A DNA stretch of 64,000 bases from Lewinella sp. W8 (lineage in GTDB: Bacteria > Bacteroidota > Bacteroidia > Chitinophagales > Saprospiraceae), in the NCBI RefSeq assembly GCF_004375085.3, contig NZ_SNAQ03000016.1, positions 1 to 64,000 of the forward strand, given 5' to 3'. Shown here one piece after another: positions 43,804 to 54,397 of the stretch; the stretch's first letter is position 1; every line of letters begins with the position of its first letter. Position numbers and translations under genes: made by a program. The notes under the pieces were generated by a model, which had not been told where the DNA came from, searched no databases, and saw nothing but the letters and a program-made list of their open reading frames with translations.

Positions 43804-45939
43804 TCACTTCCCCCCAATCTCCTCCAGTACCTCACTGCCAACCTCCTGGCCGTTTTCATCAATGGAAACGAACCATACGTTGGTGGTGCATTCGTTGGTG
43901 AGCACGTCCCGGGAGGTGCACTGCTGGACGGATCCCTTGATCAGGTAGCCTCCCTCCGTGGCTTCGGCCGAATAACCGTATTCGTTGAAAAATCCACCGT
44001 AGGTGTTTTGCCACTGTTGCTGCCCTTCCTTGTCGGTCTTGATGACGAACATATCGTAGTTGCCGTTTCCGTAGGAACTGGTGGAACCGATGATGAGGTA
44101 ACCGTCTTCCGTGGCCAGAATGGAGCTGGCCTTGTCGTAGCCGTTCCCCCCGAATTGCTTGAACCAGACTTCGTTTCCGTTAGGGTAGTTTTTGGTCAGC
44201 AAAATTTGCGAACCGTCACCGTGCTTACCCCCGATGGTGGTCACCTGAATGGAGCCATTCTCCGTTTCGATCATCGGCTGAAATTTGAGGTTCGTTTTCT
44301 TTTTGAAGCGGTTGTTCCTGGCCCGGTCGTTGAGGGTCACGAGGATGTCGGTGGCCCGATCAAATCGGTCTCGCACCACCTTCATCCGGAAATTTGAGGC
44401 CAGCAATTCATTGCGGTTCAGGACTTCCACGTCTCGCTCGTCATCCCGGTTGGAGAACAACAACTTGAGCTCCTTATCGGCGGTCATCCGGAGTTCAAAA
44501 CTCATGTCCAGTTCGCTGCTACGGTAGGTCCCCACAAAGCCCTCAAGGTCCGTGAAGGAGGCGGGTACGACGGCCTGTTTTCGGTAGGTGATGGTTCTAC
44601 CCGAGGGGTAAAACCGGACCAGCTCGTCCCCAAAAAAGCGAATCTTGAATTTTTCGTTGTACGCGGCCGAAAAGAGCTGCGGCCCCTCCCGGACCAATTC
44701 GTAAGGATTGTAATTGGCCATCCTCCAGAACAGCTGGCCCTCTTCCCGTACCACCCGGATGAGGTCGCCGGTGGGGGAAAGGTACTGACCCGGGGCATCA
44801 ATTTGGGCGTCTTCGTTCACGCCCTCGTAGAGTCGGCTGTCGTAGGCAATTTCCTCCTCCATCTCCGGGAGGAGGACGGCCGCGACTTCATCGGCAATCT
44901 CCCCGCTCCAGATCCTGCCGTTGTTGCTCATCACAAAAACGGATAGGTTCTCCTGGGGGAAACGCGTAGTGTGGGAGTGATACCCGAAGGTGGAGCCGGA
45001 GTGGTAGGGGGCGCGCCGACCCAAACGACCGTCTAGTTCCAGACCGAAGCCGTAAGTGGTTATTTCGCTGTTGGGGATGGGGCCCTGGGCCTGCAGTAGA
45101 AGTTCGTCATTGGACTGGTAGGCCCGTTGCACGGCCAGTTCAAATATCAACTGATCCTTCAGGGTGGTGTACAGAAAGCCGTCTCCGTTGAATTTCGTTA
45201 CCGCCGGCGTGCTCAGCCAGTTGCCGTCGCCCCAGTCGGAATAGGAATCCGCCCGGTTGGGAATGACGCCCATGTAGCGACGGATGAAGGCGGTTTCGTG
45301 CATGCCCAATTTCTCAAAGAAGGCCTTGGAGTAATCGTTGAATTTTTCCCCCGAAACTTGTTCGATGATTTTCGTCAGGACGGTGTAGCCGGAATTGCTG
45401 TAGGCATAGGTGGTGCCCGGCGCGTGGGCCAGCTCCTGCTGCTGCTCCAGCAGCTCAATAACGTCATTATTGCCCATGCCCACCTGCCGCCAGAAGGGTT
45501 TGTTCATCATTTCCAGTAGGAAGACGTAGTCGCGGATGCCACTGGTGTGGTTAATCAGGTGCCTGATCTTTATGGCTTCATTCACCGCGGGGTAAAGGGA
45601 CGGAAGGTACTGCCGGATGTCGTCTTCCAAACTCAGTTGCCCCTCCCGCGATAGCGACAGGACCATCAGGGCCGTAAACTGCTTGGCGGTAGAGGCGATG
45701 TTGGACCGCGTGCTCGCGTCAAATCTGATCTTGTGGTCAAGGTTGGCCAGACCGAGGTATTGCTCGTAGAAAATCTGACCGTCCTTGACGACCCCGACGG
45801 CCAGTCCCGGAGAGTCCTCACCGGTGTAATTACGCAGAATTTTAGTGATCGCTTCTCGGTCGGTTTCCGGGCTGGATTGTGAAAAAAGGGGAATAAAACT
45901 CACCAGGAGGATTACCAGTAGGGTGATGGGCTTGGCCAT
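43804..45939 (-). CDS. Secreted class C beta-lactamase-like serine hydrolase with C-terminal repeats
   Basis: 711 residues. Signal peptide (KPITLLVILLVSFIPLFSQS), then a beta-lactamase/D-Ala-D-Ala peptidase fold (about 25-370): nucleophile motif ASTAKQF near residue 82, YAYSNSG near 180 (YxN), and GRRAPYHSGSTFGYHSH near 312 (HxG-type third motif). A DUF3471-like sandwich follows (about 375-560). The last ~140 residues contain WFKQFGGNGYDKASSILATEDGYLIIGSTSS and a second similar repeat, like the blades found in Bacteroidota 'T9SS cargo' proteins. Likely a periplasmic or surface peptidase/esterase; no evidence for antibiotic hydrolysis. Confidence 0.85.
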   Translation of the reverse strand: MAKPITLLVILLVSFIPLFSQSSPETDREAITKILRNYTGEDSPGLAVGVVKDGQIFYEQYLGLANLDHKIRFDASTRSNIASTAKQFTALMVLSLSREGQLSLEDDIRQYLPSLYPAVNEAIKIRHLINHTSGIRDYVFLLEMMNKPFWRQVGMGNNDVIELLEQQQELAHAPGTTYAYSNSGYTVLTKIIEQVSGEKFNDYSKAFFEKLGMHETAFIRRYMGVIPNRADSYSDWGDGNWLSTPAVTKFNGDGFLYTTLKDQLIFELAVQRAYQSNDELLLQAQGPIPNSEITTYGFGLELDGRLGRRAPYHSGSTFGYHSHTTRFPQENLSVFVMSNNGRIWSGEIADEVAAVLLPEMEEEIAYDSRLYEGVNEDAQIDAPGQYLSPTGDLIRVVREEGQLFWRMANYNPYELVREGPQLFSAAYNEKFKIRFFGDELVRFYPSGRTITYRKQAVVPASFTDLEGFVGTYRSSELDMSFELRMTADKELKLLFSNRDDERDVEVLNRNELLASNFRMKVVRDRFDRATDILVTLNDRARNNRFKKKTNLKFQPMIETENGSIQVTTIGGKHGDGSQILLTKNYPNGNEVWFKQFGGNGYDKASSILATEDGYLIIGSTSSYGNGNYDMFVIKTDKEGQQQWQNTYGGFFNEYGYSAEATEGGYLIKGSVQQCTSRDVLTNECTTNVWFVSIDENGQEVGSEVLEEIGGK

Positions 45940-46104
45940 GGGGTTATTTTTCGGCTAAGCTAGGGGGCACCGGTAAGCGGGGAGGGGCAAATCACGATTT
46001 GAACCGGATTACGGAGAGGATTGAGGGGCTTTTATTGTCCATCGGTATGATAGTGCGCCTAGCACCCTTAGGCTGCCAAGTGCACTCAACCAGAGCTTGC
46101 CGGG

Positions 46105-47157
46105 TTATGCGGGAGGACGCACCCACTCCGCCTCCGGCTCCAGGCCCGACCGGACTTTCTTATTCAGCTTTACGCCCCGGGCAAACGCCAGCCACCGGAC
46201 CGTGTCCCGAATGGTATCTTCCAGGGAGCGGAAGGTGTAGCTGAAATCTTCCACGGTCCTGGAATTGTCGTAGCGGGCGTAGCGGTGACTAAACTCCCGG
46301 GCCTCACCGCTGGTGTGGGCGGGGTCCCAGCCCGTGAATTTTGCGGCTACCTCCATGAGCTGACCGGTCAGGATACTCACCGACCGGCCAAACGGGAGGT
46401 GGAGGACCCGCTTTCCCGTCACCCGGTTGACCTCCTCGCCAATCGTCTTCATCTTCACCGTCGGCCCGGTGAGGACGTACCGGTTACCCACCACCCCGTT
46501 CTCCACGGCCAGGGCGTGGACCTTGCCGGCGTCTCTGGCGTCCACCAGCGAGAGTAGACCCTTTACGGTCAGCCCAAGGCCCTTCATCATGTCCAGAATC
46601 ATCCGGTTCGAGGGCGTGACCCGGTAGTCGTATCTCCCGTACACCGCACCCGGGCACAACGAAATCATGGGGATGTTATATTGGTCCGACAACTCCCAGG
46701 CCAGGCGCTCGCTCCGCGTTTTGGCCGCACTGTAGGGGAGGTGCTCGTGCTGGTTCCAGTCGTTTTCGTCCAGGATTTTTGTCGGGTCCGTGGCCGTCCC
46801 GATCGCGTAGGTGGAACTGGTGTAGACGATTCGGCTGACGCCAGACTCAGCGGCCGCCCGAAAGACGTTTTTGGTGCCCTCGATGGAGGGCGCCATGATC
46901 TCCTCCACGGTTTTGGCCCAGATCTTATACACCGCAGCGTGGTGGATGATGGCGTCGCAGCCCCCGGCGGCGGTGAGGAGGGAGGTATGGTCCCGCACGT
47001 CCCCGTAGTGGAAATCAACCGGCAGGTCCGCAAGGCCACCCAGGTGGGAGGTCTTGCGCACGAAGGCCCGTACCTGATACCCCTTCTCCAGCAGGGCGCG
47101 AACCGTATTCTGGCCAAGGTGGCCGTTGGCTCCGGTGACTAAAACGGTTGGGGGCAT
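46105..47157 (-). CDS. NAD-dependent epimerase, dihydroflavonol-4-reductase-like SDR
   Basis: 350-residue extended SDR. TVLVTGANGHLGQNTVRALLEKGY is the NAD(P) motif (TGxxGxxG), HHAAVYKIWA and YTSSTYAIG mark the central strands, and PYSAAKTRSERLAW gives YxxxK. CPGAVYGRYD is typical for the group. ATG 47157 begins directly at the Rossmann fold; the longer upstream frame is rejected. Substrate unknown: such proteins reduce ketones or sterol-like or sugar substrates. Divergent from the methyltransferase gene 255 bp away. Confidence 0.88.
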   Translation of the reverse strand: MPPTVLVTGANGHLGQNTVRALLEKGYQVRAFVRKTSHLGGLADLPVDFHYGDVRDHTSLLTAAGGCDAIIHHAAVYKIWAKTVEEIMAPSIEGTKNVFRAAAESGVSRIVYTSSTYAIGTATDPTKILDENDWNQHEHLPYSAAKTRSERLAWELSDQYNIPMISLCPGAVYGRYDYRVTPSNRMILDMMKGLGLTVKGLLSLVDARDAGKVHALAVENGVVGNRYVLTGPTVKMKTIGEEVNRVTGKRVLHLPFGRSVSILTGQLMEVAAKFTGWDPAHTSGEAREFSHRYARYDNSRTVEDFSYTFRSLEDTIRDTVRWLAFARGVKLNKKVRSGLEPEAEWVRPPA

Positions 47158-47412
47158 GGGCGGTCTGCTGGATTGATGAAGGAGCAAAATACAGGTCCGG
47201 GAAGCAATTGCGGGGGAATCCGTAAAGTATTTTGGAATTTCCCGACTTCCGCAATTCCCCAGGGTGTTGGCATGGTATTTTGGGCAACGGGGTGCGGGTG
47301 CCATGTAAACCGGATAGAGCCATGCTTCTGGTAATTGCCCGGGAACCCGGCTACTGCGGGAAGGCGCGGTACCTGCGCTCGCGCCCAATCAATTATTCAC
47401 TAGCTTACCGGC

Positions 47413-48609
47413 ATGACGAAACGACTTCCCGTGACCCTGACGGCCCCCGGCGAACGCGCCCTGCGTAGCGGCCACCCCTGGATTTTTGACCAGGCGATCG
47501 CCCGCATCAAGGGGGAGGGGACGGCCGGTGACCTGGCCATTATTTTTGACCGACGAAAAGACCGCTTCCTCGGGATAGGACTTTACGATCCGGATTCCCC
47601 CATCCGCATCCGGGTGCTGCACCAGGGCAAGTCGGTGAAAATTGATGCGGACTTCTTCGCCCAGCGCATCGCCGAGGCCCGGGCCCTGCGGACCCACCTG
47701 CTGGCTACCGACACCAACGGCTATCGGTTGCTCCACGGAGAAAATGATCGCCTGCCCGGACTGGTTGTGGACGTCTACGCCGGCGTGGCCGTGCTGAAAC
47801 TGTACACGCCGGTCTGGTTTCCCTACCTGGATTGGATCCTGCCGGCCATCCAGGCGTCCACCGGAGCCGAAACGACGGTGCTTCGCCTGGCCAGAAACGT
47901 GGCCGCCTCCGCCGCCACCCTGGGATATAGCGACGGACAAATTCTCGCGGGCGAACTAGCGGACGAGAACGTGGTGTTCCGGGAGCACGGCGTCCGTTTT
48001 TTTGCCAGTGTGCTGTCGGGGCACAAAACCGGCTTTTTCCTCGATCACCGCCACAACCGCAAGCGGGTGGGGGAGCTGGCCAAAGGGAAACAGGTGCTGG
48101 ACGTATTCAGTTACGCGGGAGGCTTCAGTGTGCACGCCCTGGCGGGCGGTGCCCGGCGGGTGGTGAGCGTAGACATCAGCGGCCCCGCCATGGAGGCCGC
48201 CCGCGCCAACGTTGAACTCAATGACCTGGACCTCTCCCGCCACGAGGGGCGGGTGGAGGACGCTTTTGATGCCCTGGCGGAGCTGCTGGACGCCGGCGAG
48301 CAATTTGACCTGGTCATCGTCGATCCGCCAAGTTTCGCCAAGCGGGCGACGGAAATTGCCGGGGCGCTCAAGGCCTACCAGAAGATCAATTCCCTGGCGA
48401 TTCCGCTGGTGCGGCCGGGTGGGATCTTGCTGGCCGCTTCCTGCTCCGCTCGCGTCCCCGCGGATGACTTTTTTGGGGTGGTGGAAAAAACACTCCGGAA
48501 GTCGGGACGCAACTTCCGGGAAGTGGAACGTACCTTTCACGATCAGGATCACCCGATCGATTTCCCGGAAGGCGCCTATTTGAAATCAGCTTACTACCGC
48601 CTAGAGTGA
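47413..48609 (+). CDS. Class I SAM-dependent rRNA large-subunit methyltransferase (RlmI-like)
   Basis: 398-residue enzyme with an N-terminal PUA domain (about 1-80, RLPVTLTAPGERALRSGHPWIF) followed by a RlmI-type linker and a Rossmann methyltransferase domain: VLDVFSYAGGFSVHALAGGA near residue 228 binds SAM and VIVDPPSFAKR near 300 is the catalytic DPPxF motif. In E. coli RlmI methylates C1962 of 23S rRNA at C5; the position methylated here is inferred only. Followed 57 bp later by a glycosyltransferase gene on the same strand. Confidence 0.9.
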   Translation: MTKRLPVTLTAPGERALRSGHPWIFDQAIARIKGEGTAGDLAIIFDRRKDRFLGIGLYDPDSPIRIRVLHQGKSVKIDADFFAQRIAEARALRTHLLATDTNGYRLLHGENDRLPGLVVDVYAGVAVLKLYTPVWFPYLDWILPAIQASTGAETTVLRLARNVAASAATLGYSDGQILAGELADENVVFREHGVRFFASVLSGHKTGFFLDHRHNRKRVGELAKGKQVLDVFSYAGGFSVHALAGGARRVVSVDISGPAMEAARANVELNDLDLSRHEGRVEDAFDALAELLDAGEQFDLVIVDPPSFAKRATEIAGALKAYQKINSLAIPLVRPGGILLAASCSARVPADDFFGVVEKTLRKSGRNFREVERTFHDQDHPIDFPEGAYLKSAYYRLE

Positions 48610-48632
48610 ATCCAAAAAGCAGCCTAAATTCG

Positions 48633-48640
48633 TACCTTTT
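48633..48640 (+). promoter_or_regulatory. Possible -7 box before the glycosyltransferase
   Basis: TACCTTTT, one base from TAnnTTTG, 26 nt before ATG 48667. Confidence 0.35.
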
Positions 48641-48666
48641 ACTGTACTTCCCAGTTTACCTCGACC

Positions 48667-49365
48667 ATGCGCTTTCACATCATCATTCCCGTCATTAACG
48701 AAGCGGATAACCTCCGCCAACTACTGCCGTTACTGGAACGGGAGTTGTCGGAAAACGGACAAATCACCGTGGCCGACGGAGGCAGTAGCGACGGGACGGC
48801 GGAAGTCCTCGCCCGTCACCCCAAGGTGCGACACCTGACCTGCGTGAACTGTGGTCGGGCCTTCCAGATGAACGAGGCGGCCCGCTGGGAGATCGATCAG
48901 TTTGAGGTACTCCATTTCCTACACGCCGATACCCGCCCTCCCGGTGGCTTTTTGCTGGACATCGAGGAAAGCGTCCGGATGGGGTACCCGGCGGGCTGTT
49001 TCCGGTTCAAGTTTGACTCCGCTCACCCGCTGCTGGCCATCAATGCCTTCTTCACCCGCTTTCGGGGACTGGCCTGCCGGGGCGGTGACCAATCCCTCTA
49101 TCTCACCCGCACGGCCTTCGGGCAGCTGGACGGCTTCCGCCCCATGAAAATCATGGAGGACTACGACATCATTCAACGCATTTGGGCCAGCGAAATCCCC
49201 TTTCGGGTTATTCCGCGGTCCGTAACGGTGTCGGCCAGAAAGTATCGGGCGAACAACTATTTCCGGGTCCAGATTGCCAATCTCATGGTCTTCCGGATGT
49301 ACCGGAAGGGTGCCAGCGAGGAGGCGATGATCTCCCGTTACCGCTCGCTGTTGCAGGAGTGGTAA
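48667..49365 (+). CDS. TIGR04283-type family 2 glycosyltransferase
   Basis: 232-residue GT-A fold protein. RFHIIIPVINEADNLRQLLPLLER and ITVADGGSSDGTAEVL are the nucleotide-sugar motifs, FLHADTRPPGGF has the DxD-like metal site, and GGDQSLYLTRTAFGQLDGF with IMEDYDIIQRI the acceptor side. This matches the 'selenosugar synthase / rSAM-associated transferase 2' group (TIGR04283), soluble and cytoplasmic. The usual partner genes (TIGR04282 transferase, arsenosugar enzymes) are not nearby, so its product is unknown. Confidence 0.86.
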   Translation: MRFHIIIPVINEADNLRQLLPLLERELSENGQITVADGGSSDGTAEVLARHPKVRHLTCVNCGRAFQMNEAARWEIDQFEVLHFLHADTRPPGGFLLDIEESVRMGYPAGCFRFKFDSAHPLLAINAFFTRFRGLACRGGDQSLYLTRTAFGQLDGFRPMKIMEDYDIIQRIWASEIPFRVIPRSVTVSARKYRANNYFRVQIANLMVFRMYRKGASEEAMISRYRSLLQEW

Positions 49366-49535
49366 ACCAGCGCTGGATTACCTGACAAATTGGGGGTATT
49401 TCGGCAAAAAAAGACTGCCTTTTTGACCGGATTTCGGGCGGAAAATTAGCCCGGTATTTTCGGGCCGGGAGAACCCGCCGGGAGCCCTTGATTTATGCGG
49501 GTTCTAGCCGGGGCGTTCCGGGGCGGAAATCTTAG

Positions 49536-51533
<1,998 letters not shown>

Positions 51534-51551
51534 TGACGTCAATCTAATCGT

Positions 51552-51590
51552 AAAAGGGCGGTGCCGAAATATTCGGCACCGCCCTTTTTT
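51552..51590 (+). terminator. gyrB terminator
   Basis: AAAAGGGCGGTGCCGAA pairs perfectly with TTCGGCACCGCCCTTTT around an AT loop, followed by TT. Because the stem is flanked by A and T runs, it also serves the convergent dps gene. Confidence 0.92.
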
Positions 51591-51612
51591 ATGGCCACGA
51601 TCTCCGGGAAGC

Positions 51613-52122
51613 TTACTGCTCCCGGGTGGTTTCAAACAGGAACCAGGTACGTTCTTCGGCCTGGTCGATAAAGTCTTCGAGGATGGACGCGGAGCCTACG
51701 TCGCCGGCCTCATCGCAAACGCCGTGGGCGTTTCTCAGGGCGGCGGCCATCCGTTTGTTTTCCTCCATCAGGTCCAGGAGCATATCACGGGCAGAAAGCG
51801 AGACGTCGTCTACGTCCATGACGCTCTGGTGCTGGCTCACCATGCCAATGCTGGTGACCGTTTGCCCGCCCAGCTTGCGTACCCGCTCGGCCATCGGGTC
51901 CACCGAAGCAAGAATTTCTCCGGCCTGATCGTCCAACAGCAGGTGGTAATCCCGGAAATGCCGACCGGCTACGTGCCAGTGGTAGCTCTTGGTTTTTAAC
52001 CACAGCGCAATGGCGTCCGCCACCAGGGGATTGAGGACACTAATGGATTTTTCAACGGCGGCCTCCCCAAGATCGGAGGGCGTACGCAGGGAGTTAGGAG
52101 TTTTGGTGGGCATGTTGGTCAT
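51613..52122 (-). CDS. dps: Dps-type ferritin, DNA-protection protein
   Basis: 169-residue Dps/miniferritin that oxidises and stores iron with H2O2 and protects DNA in starvation or oxidative stress. The intersubunit ferroxidase site is complete: KSYHWHVAGRHFRDYHLLLDDQAGEI gives His, His, Asp and Glu at family spacing. The N-terminal tail is long enough for DNA contact but only moderately basic. Starts at 52122 and 52113 (MPTKTPNS) are both possible. Convergent with gyrB and divergent from rnpA, 120 bp away. Confidence 0.94.
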   Translation of the reverse strand: MTNMPTKTPNSLRTPSDLGEAAVEKSISVLNPLVADAIALWLKTKSYHWHVAGRHFRDYHLLLDDQAGEILASVDPMAERVRKLGGQTVTSIGMVSQHQSVMDVDDVSLSARDMLLDLMEENKRMAAALRNAHGVCDEAGDVGSASILEDFIDQAEERTWFLFETTREQ

Positions 52123-52222
52123 GACGGTAAATTTTAAGATTATCGGCGTCCGGGGCTGATGCCGGGACTCCGACCCGGTGATTAATAAACAAGCAGCCTA
52201 CCCCCTGGTTGCGGACGTAGCT

Positions 52223-52230
52223 TACCTTTG
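52223..52230 (+). promoter_or_regulatory. Predicted rnpA -7 box
   Basis: TACCTTTG, perfect TAnnTTTG, 14 nt before the rnpA ATG. Confidence 0.55.
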
Positions 52231-52244
52231 CCGAAAACTGACCA

Positions 52245-52643
52245 ATGTCACCTTCCCAGCGGTTTTATCGGGGCGAGCGCCTAAAGTCCCGTAAGGAGTT
52301 CGACCGACTGTTCGGTCGACAGGGGCGGGCGATGAGCAGTTATCCCCTCCGGTTGGTGTACATCGAAACCGAAACTCCGCGGAGCAGCTTTCCCTTTCAG
52401 GCGGCTTTTGTCGTGCCTAAACGCCGGTTCAAACGGGCCGTGGCGAGAAATCTGTTGAAACGCCGGATGCGGGAAGCCTATCGGCTACACAAACAGGAGT
52501 TGTTAAAGGGCGACAAAGAAAATGCCCGGCAGCACGCCCTACTGTTCATCTACACGGGAAAGGAAGCCATGCCCTACAAGTACATCGAAAGGAAAATGAA
52601 GAAACTGCTGGGGCAGTTGGGCCAGGAGTTGACAAAAGATTAA
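52245..52643 (+). CDS. rnpA: Ribonuclease P protein component
   Basis: Protein cofactor of RNase P, which matures tRNA 5' ends. 132 residues; LKSRKEFDRLFGRQG at the N-terminus, FVVPKRRFKRAVARNLLKRRMREAYRLHK contains the RNR motif that contacts the RNA subunit, and LLFIYTGKEAMPYKYIERKMKKLL ends the fold. Unusually it is not preceded by rpmH nor followed by yidD/yidC; it has its own promoter. Convergent with the small membrane-protein gene (9-bp gap). Confidence 0.93.
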   Translation: MSPSQRFYRGERLKSRKEFDRLFGRQGRAMSSYPLRLVYIETETPRSSFPFQAAFVVPKRRFKRAVARNLLKRRMREAYRLHKQELLKGDKENARQHALLFIYTGKEAMPYKYIERKMKKLLGQLGQELTKD

Positions 52644-52652
52644 TTGGAAACT

Positions 52653-52880
52653 TTACTCGGATTCGAGTTCGGCGGCCTCGTTAATCGCTGCATTCCTTAG
52701 GCTGTTCATGGCGGAACCGACCAGGATCAGGCCGCAGAAAAGGGCGGTCTTGGTTTCTTCGATGAGGCCCTCCTGCAGAAATTTGTACCCACCGAAACCC
52801 ACCGCGACTACGCCGAGGAATAGGGCAGCATAAGCGGCGCGTCGTAATTCTTTCCGTAGGGCTGGGTGGTTATCATACAT
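52653..52880 (-). CDS. Small two-helix membrane protein
   Basis: 75-residue protein (85 if the ATG at 52910 is used). Two hydrophobic helices (YAALFLGVVAVGFGGYKFL and ETKTALFCGLILVGSAMNSL) are joined by a short acidic loop; the C-terminus is acidic (EAAELESE). No family recognised. A normal composition and a free-standing frame support it as a gene. Confidence 0.6.
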   Translation of the reverse strand: MYDNHPALRKELRRAAYAALFLGVVAVGFGGYKFLQEGLIEETKTALFCGLILVGSAMNSLRNAAINEAAELESE

Positions 52881-53018
52881 GGCTCCAATATCTGATGACG
52901 GAGTAAACAAGTAAACTAATATCGTTAAACGCAGCCAATAATTAGACGAATCCGTCCTTGTTTTAATCTTCTGCCGGAGAAATTCGCCCTAACAACAAGC
53001 ACCCACCGCTCCGCGCGG

Positions 53019-53975
53019 TTACTCTCCCGAACGGACGGCCATTTGGACGTTGCAGCGCTCGTAGGGACTTTCAATTCCGCTGACGTGCCGGAAGCCCAGC
53101 TTTTCGTAGAGGGCGATGGCGGGCCTCAGTCGGTCATTAGTCTCCAGATAAACGACCTTGGCCCCCAGCGACCAGGCCAGTTCCAGCGTAGCCCGACCCA
53201 GCGCTTCCCCGAAGCCCAGTCCCTGTACTGCGGGACTGACGGCCATCTTAGCCAACTCATAATCAAAACGCTCATCTTCCATCGGGATCAGGGCACAGGT
53301 ACCGACGGCCCGCCCCCGGTAATGCGCAATCAGAATCTGCCCTCCCCGGTCCAGGACGTAGCTTTGCGGGTCTCGTAGGGAATGGTAGTCTGCTTCCTCC
53401 ATGACGAAGTACTCACTGATCCAGGCTTCGTTGAGGTCGTGCCAGGCCGGTTGATCCTCTGGCGTAAAGGCCTTGATGGTTAGCTCCCTCAGGGCCCGTT
53501 TCCGCCGGACGGAAAGCGTCCGCTTGAGTAGGGCCTTCTCGTCAAGTAGCCGTTCCCATTCTCCCAGTGCTCCCCACAGATCGTGGGAACTTTCGGCGGC
53601 AATTTCCGCCACCGCCGCGTCTACGTCGCGGATGGTTTGCTGCAGAGGCTGGATGGTCGCAGATCCCGATGCGGTGAGGTATACGATACTCCGGCGCCCA
53701 TCCTTTGGGTCCGGACGACGCTCCACGAGGCCCGCCCGCGCCAGCTCATTAACCACCTTGACCACCGCCGGATGGGTTTGCCCGATGGACTCCGCCAGGG
53801 TGGTAATGTCCGCAGCGCCGTCCTGCATCAGGAGGTAGAAAACCGGAAACCACTTGGGTTTCAGGTCACTGCCGTAGCGAAGGTTAAGCTCCCCGGCGTC
53901 GCGCTGCAGGCGCTCGCTCAGCAAACGCAGCCGCGAACCAATGGCGAAGGGACCGGAGCGGGCAAAGAAATCCAT
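53019..53975 (-). CDS. MarR-type regulator fused to GNAT acetyltransferase
   Basis: 318 residues. Residues about 20-140 form a MarR winged helix (YLLMQDGAADITTLAESIGQTHPAVVKVVNELARAGLVERRPDPKDGRRSIVYLT) and about 165-318 a GNAT acetyltransferase (LIAHYRGRAVGTCALIPM ... KMAVSPAVQGLGFGEALGRATLELA, the acetyl-CoA loop with Q/R-x-x-G-x-G/A; LYEKLGFRHV). Such fusions are known, but the acetylated target is not. A palindrome overlaps its promoter (53977-53998), so it is probably autoregulated. The gene has no partner on the same strand. Confidence 0.9.
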   Translation of the reverse strand: MDFFARSGPFAIGSRLRLLSERLQRDAGELNLRYGSDLKPKWFPVFYLLMQDGAADITTLAESIGQTHPAVVKVVNELARAGLVERRPDPKDGRRSIVYLTASGSATIQPLQQTIRDVDAAVAEIAAESSHDLWGALGEWERLLDEKALLKRTLSVRRKRALRELTIKAFTPEDQPAWHDLNEAWISEYFVMEEADYHSLRDPQSYVLDRGGQILIAHYRGRAVGTCALIPMEDERFDYELAKMAVSPAVQGLGFGEALGRATLELAWSLGAKVVYLETNDRLRPAIALYEKLGFRHVSGIESPYERCNVQMAVRSGE

Positions 53976-53976
53976 A

Positions 53977-53998
53977 TTTACGTAACTTGTTATGTAAA
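53977..53998. promoter_or_regulatory. Likely MarR operator and overlapping promoter
   Basis: TTTACGTAA and TTATGTAAA form an inverted repeat with a 4-bp spacer (one mismatch), 1 bp upstream of the start codon of the MarR-GNAT gene. On the minus strand TAAATTTA (about 53996-54003), a -7-like box, overlaps the outer half-site. Binding of the MarR domain here would block transcription. Confidence 0.6.
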
Positions 53999-54039
53999 TT
54001 TAGGGATACGGTCTCCACTTTTGCAAAAAAATTAGCTGA

Positions 54040-54119
54040 CCGGGATGGCCCCGGAGGGGACTTCCTCCCCGAGCGGGGTCTGCAGTCGATGCCTCGCATC
54101 GACCTAGGGCCTCGCGGGG
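54040..54119 (+). repeat. Three-hairpin repeat, copy 4 (diverged)
   Basis: Same layout with different stems: CCGGG/CCCGG, GGAGG/CCTCC, then outer CCCCG/CGGGG enclosing the boxes GGTCTGCAG and CTAGGGCC and the inner stem TCGATGC-CTC-GCATCGA. The two boxes are identical to copy 3, the inner stem is entirely different. Confidence 0.65.
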
Positions 54120-54161
54120 TTAATCCAACAGTAAAAAGCTAACAGTCTCGCAAATCAACCC

Positions 54162-54389
54162 CTATTCCTCCGGCGTCTTATTAATCACGAGGTAGTGCAA
54201 AATCCCCATCGCCACCGACTGGATCACCGCAAAGATCACGGCGCTTACTACCCGTTTTTGCGTGGTGAGGTCTTGCTCGAATACGTCCAGTAGCGGAATG
54301 AGAAAATAGTAACACAAACCCGTAATTACGAACACGATCAGCGTATACTTCAGGGTGCGTTGGAATTTAAGACTCATGATCGACAGCAT
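54162..54389 (-). CDS. Small two-helix membrane protein linked to a K+ channel
   Basis: 75 residues, with two helices (TLIVFVITGLCYYFLIPLLDVF and VSAVIFAVIQSVAMGILHYLVI) separated by a polar loop EQDLTTQKR. It starts 8 nt after the stop of the channel gene, so the two are almost surely co-transcribed. Not a recognised family. It could be an accessory or structural partner of the channel. Confidence 0.65.
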   Translation of the reverse strand: MLSIMSLKFQRTLKYTLIVFVITGLCYYFLIPLLDVFEQDLTTQKRVVSAVIFAVIQSVAMGILHYLVINKTPEE

Positions 54390-54397
54390 TATCAGGG

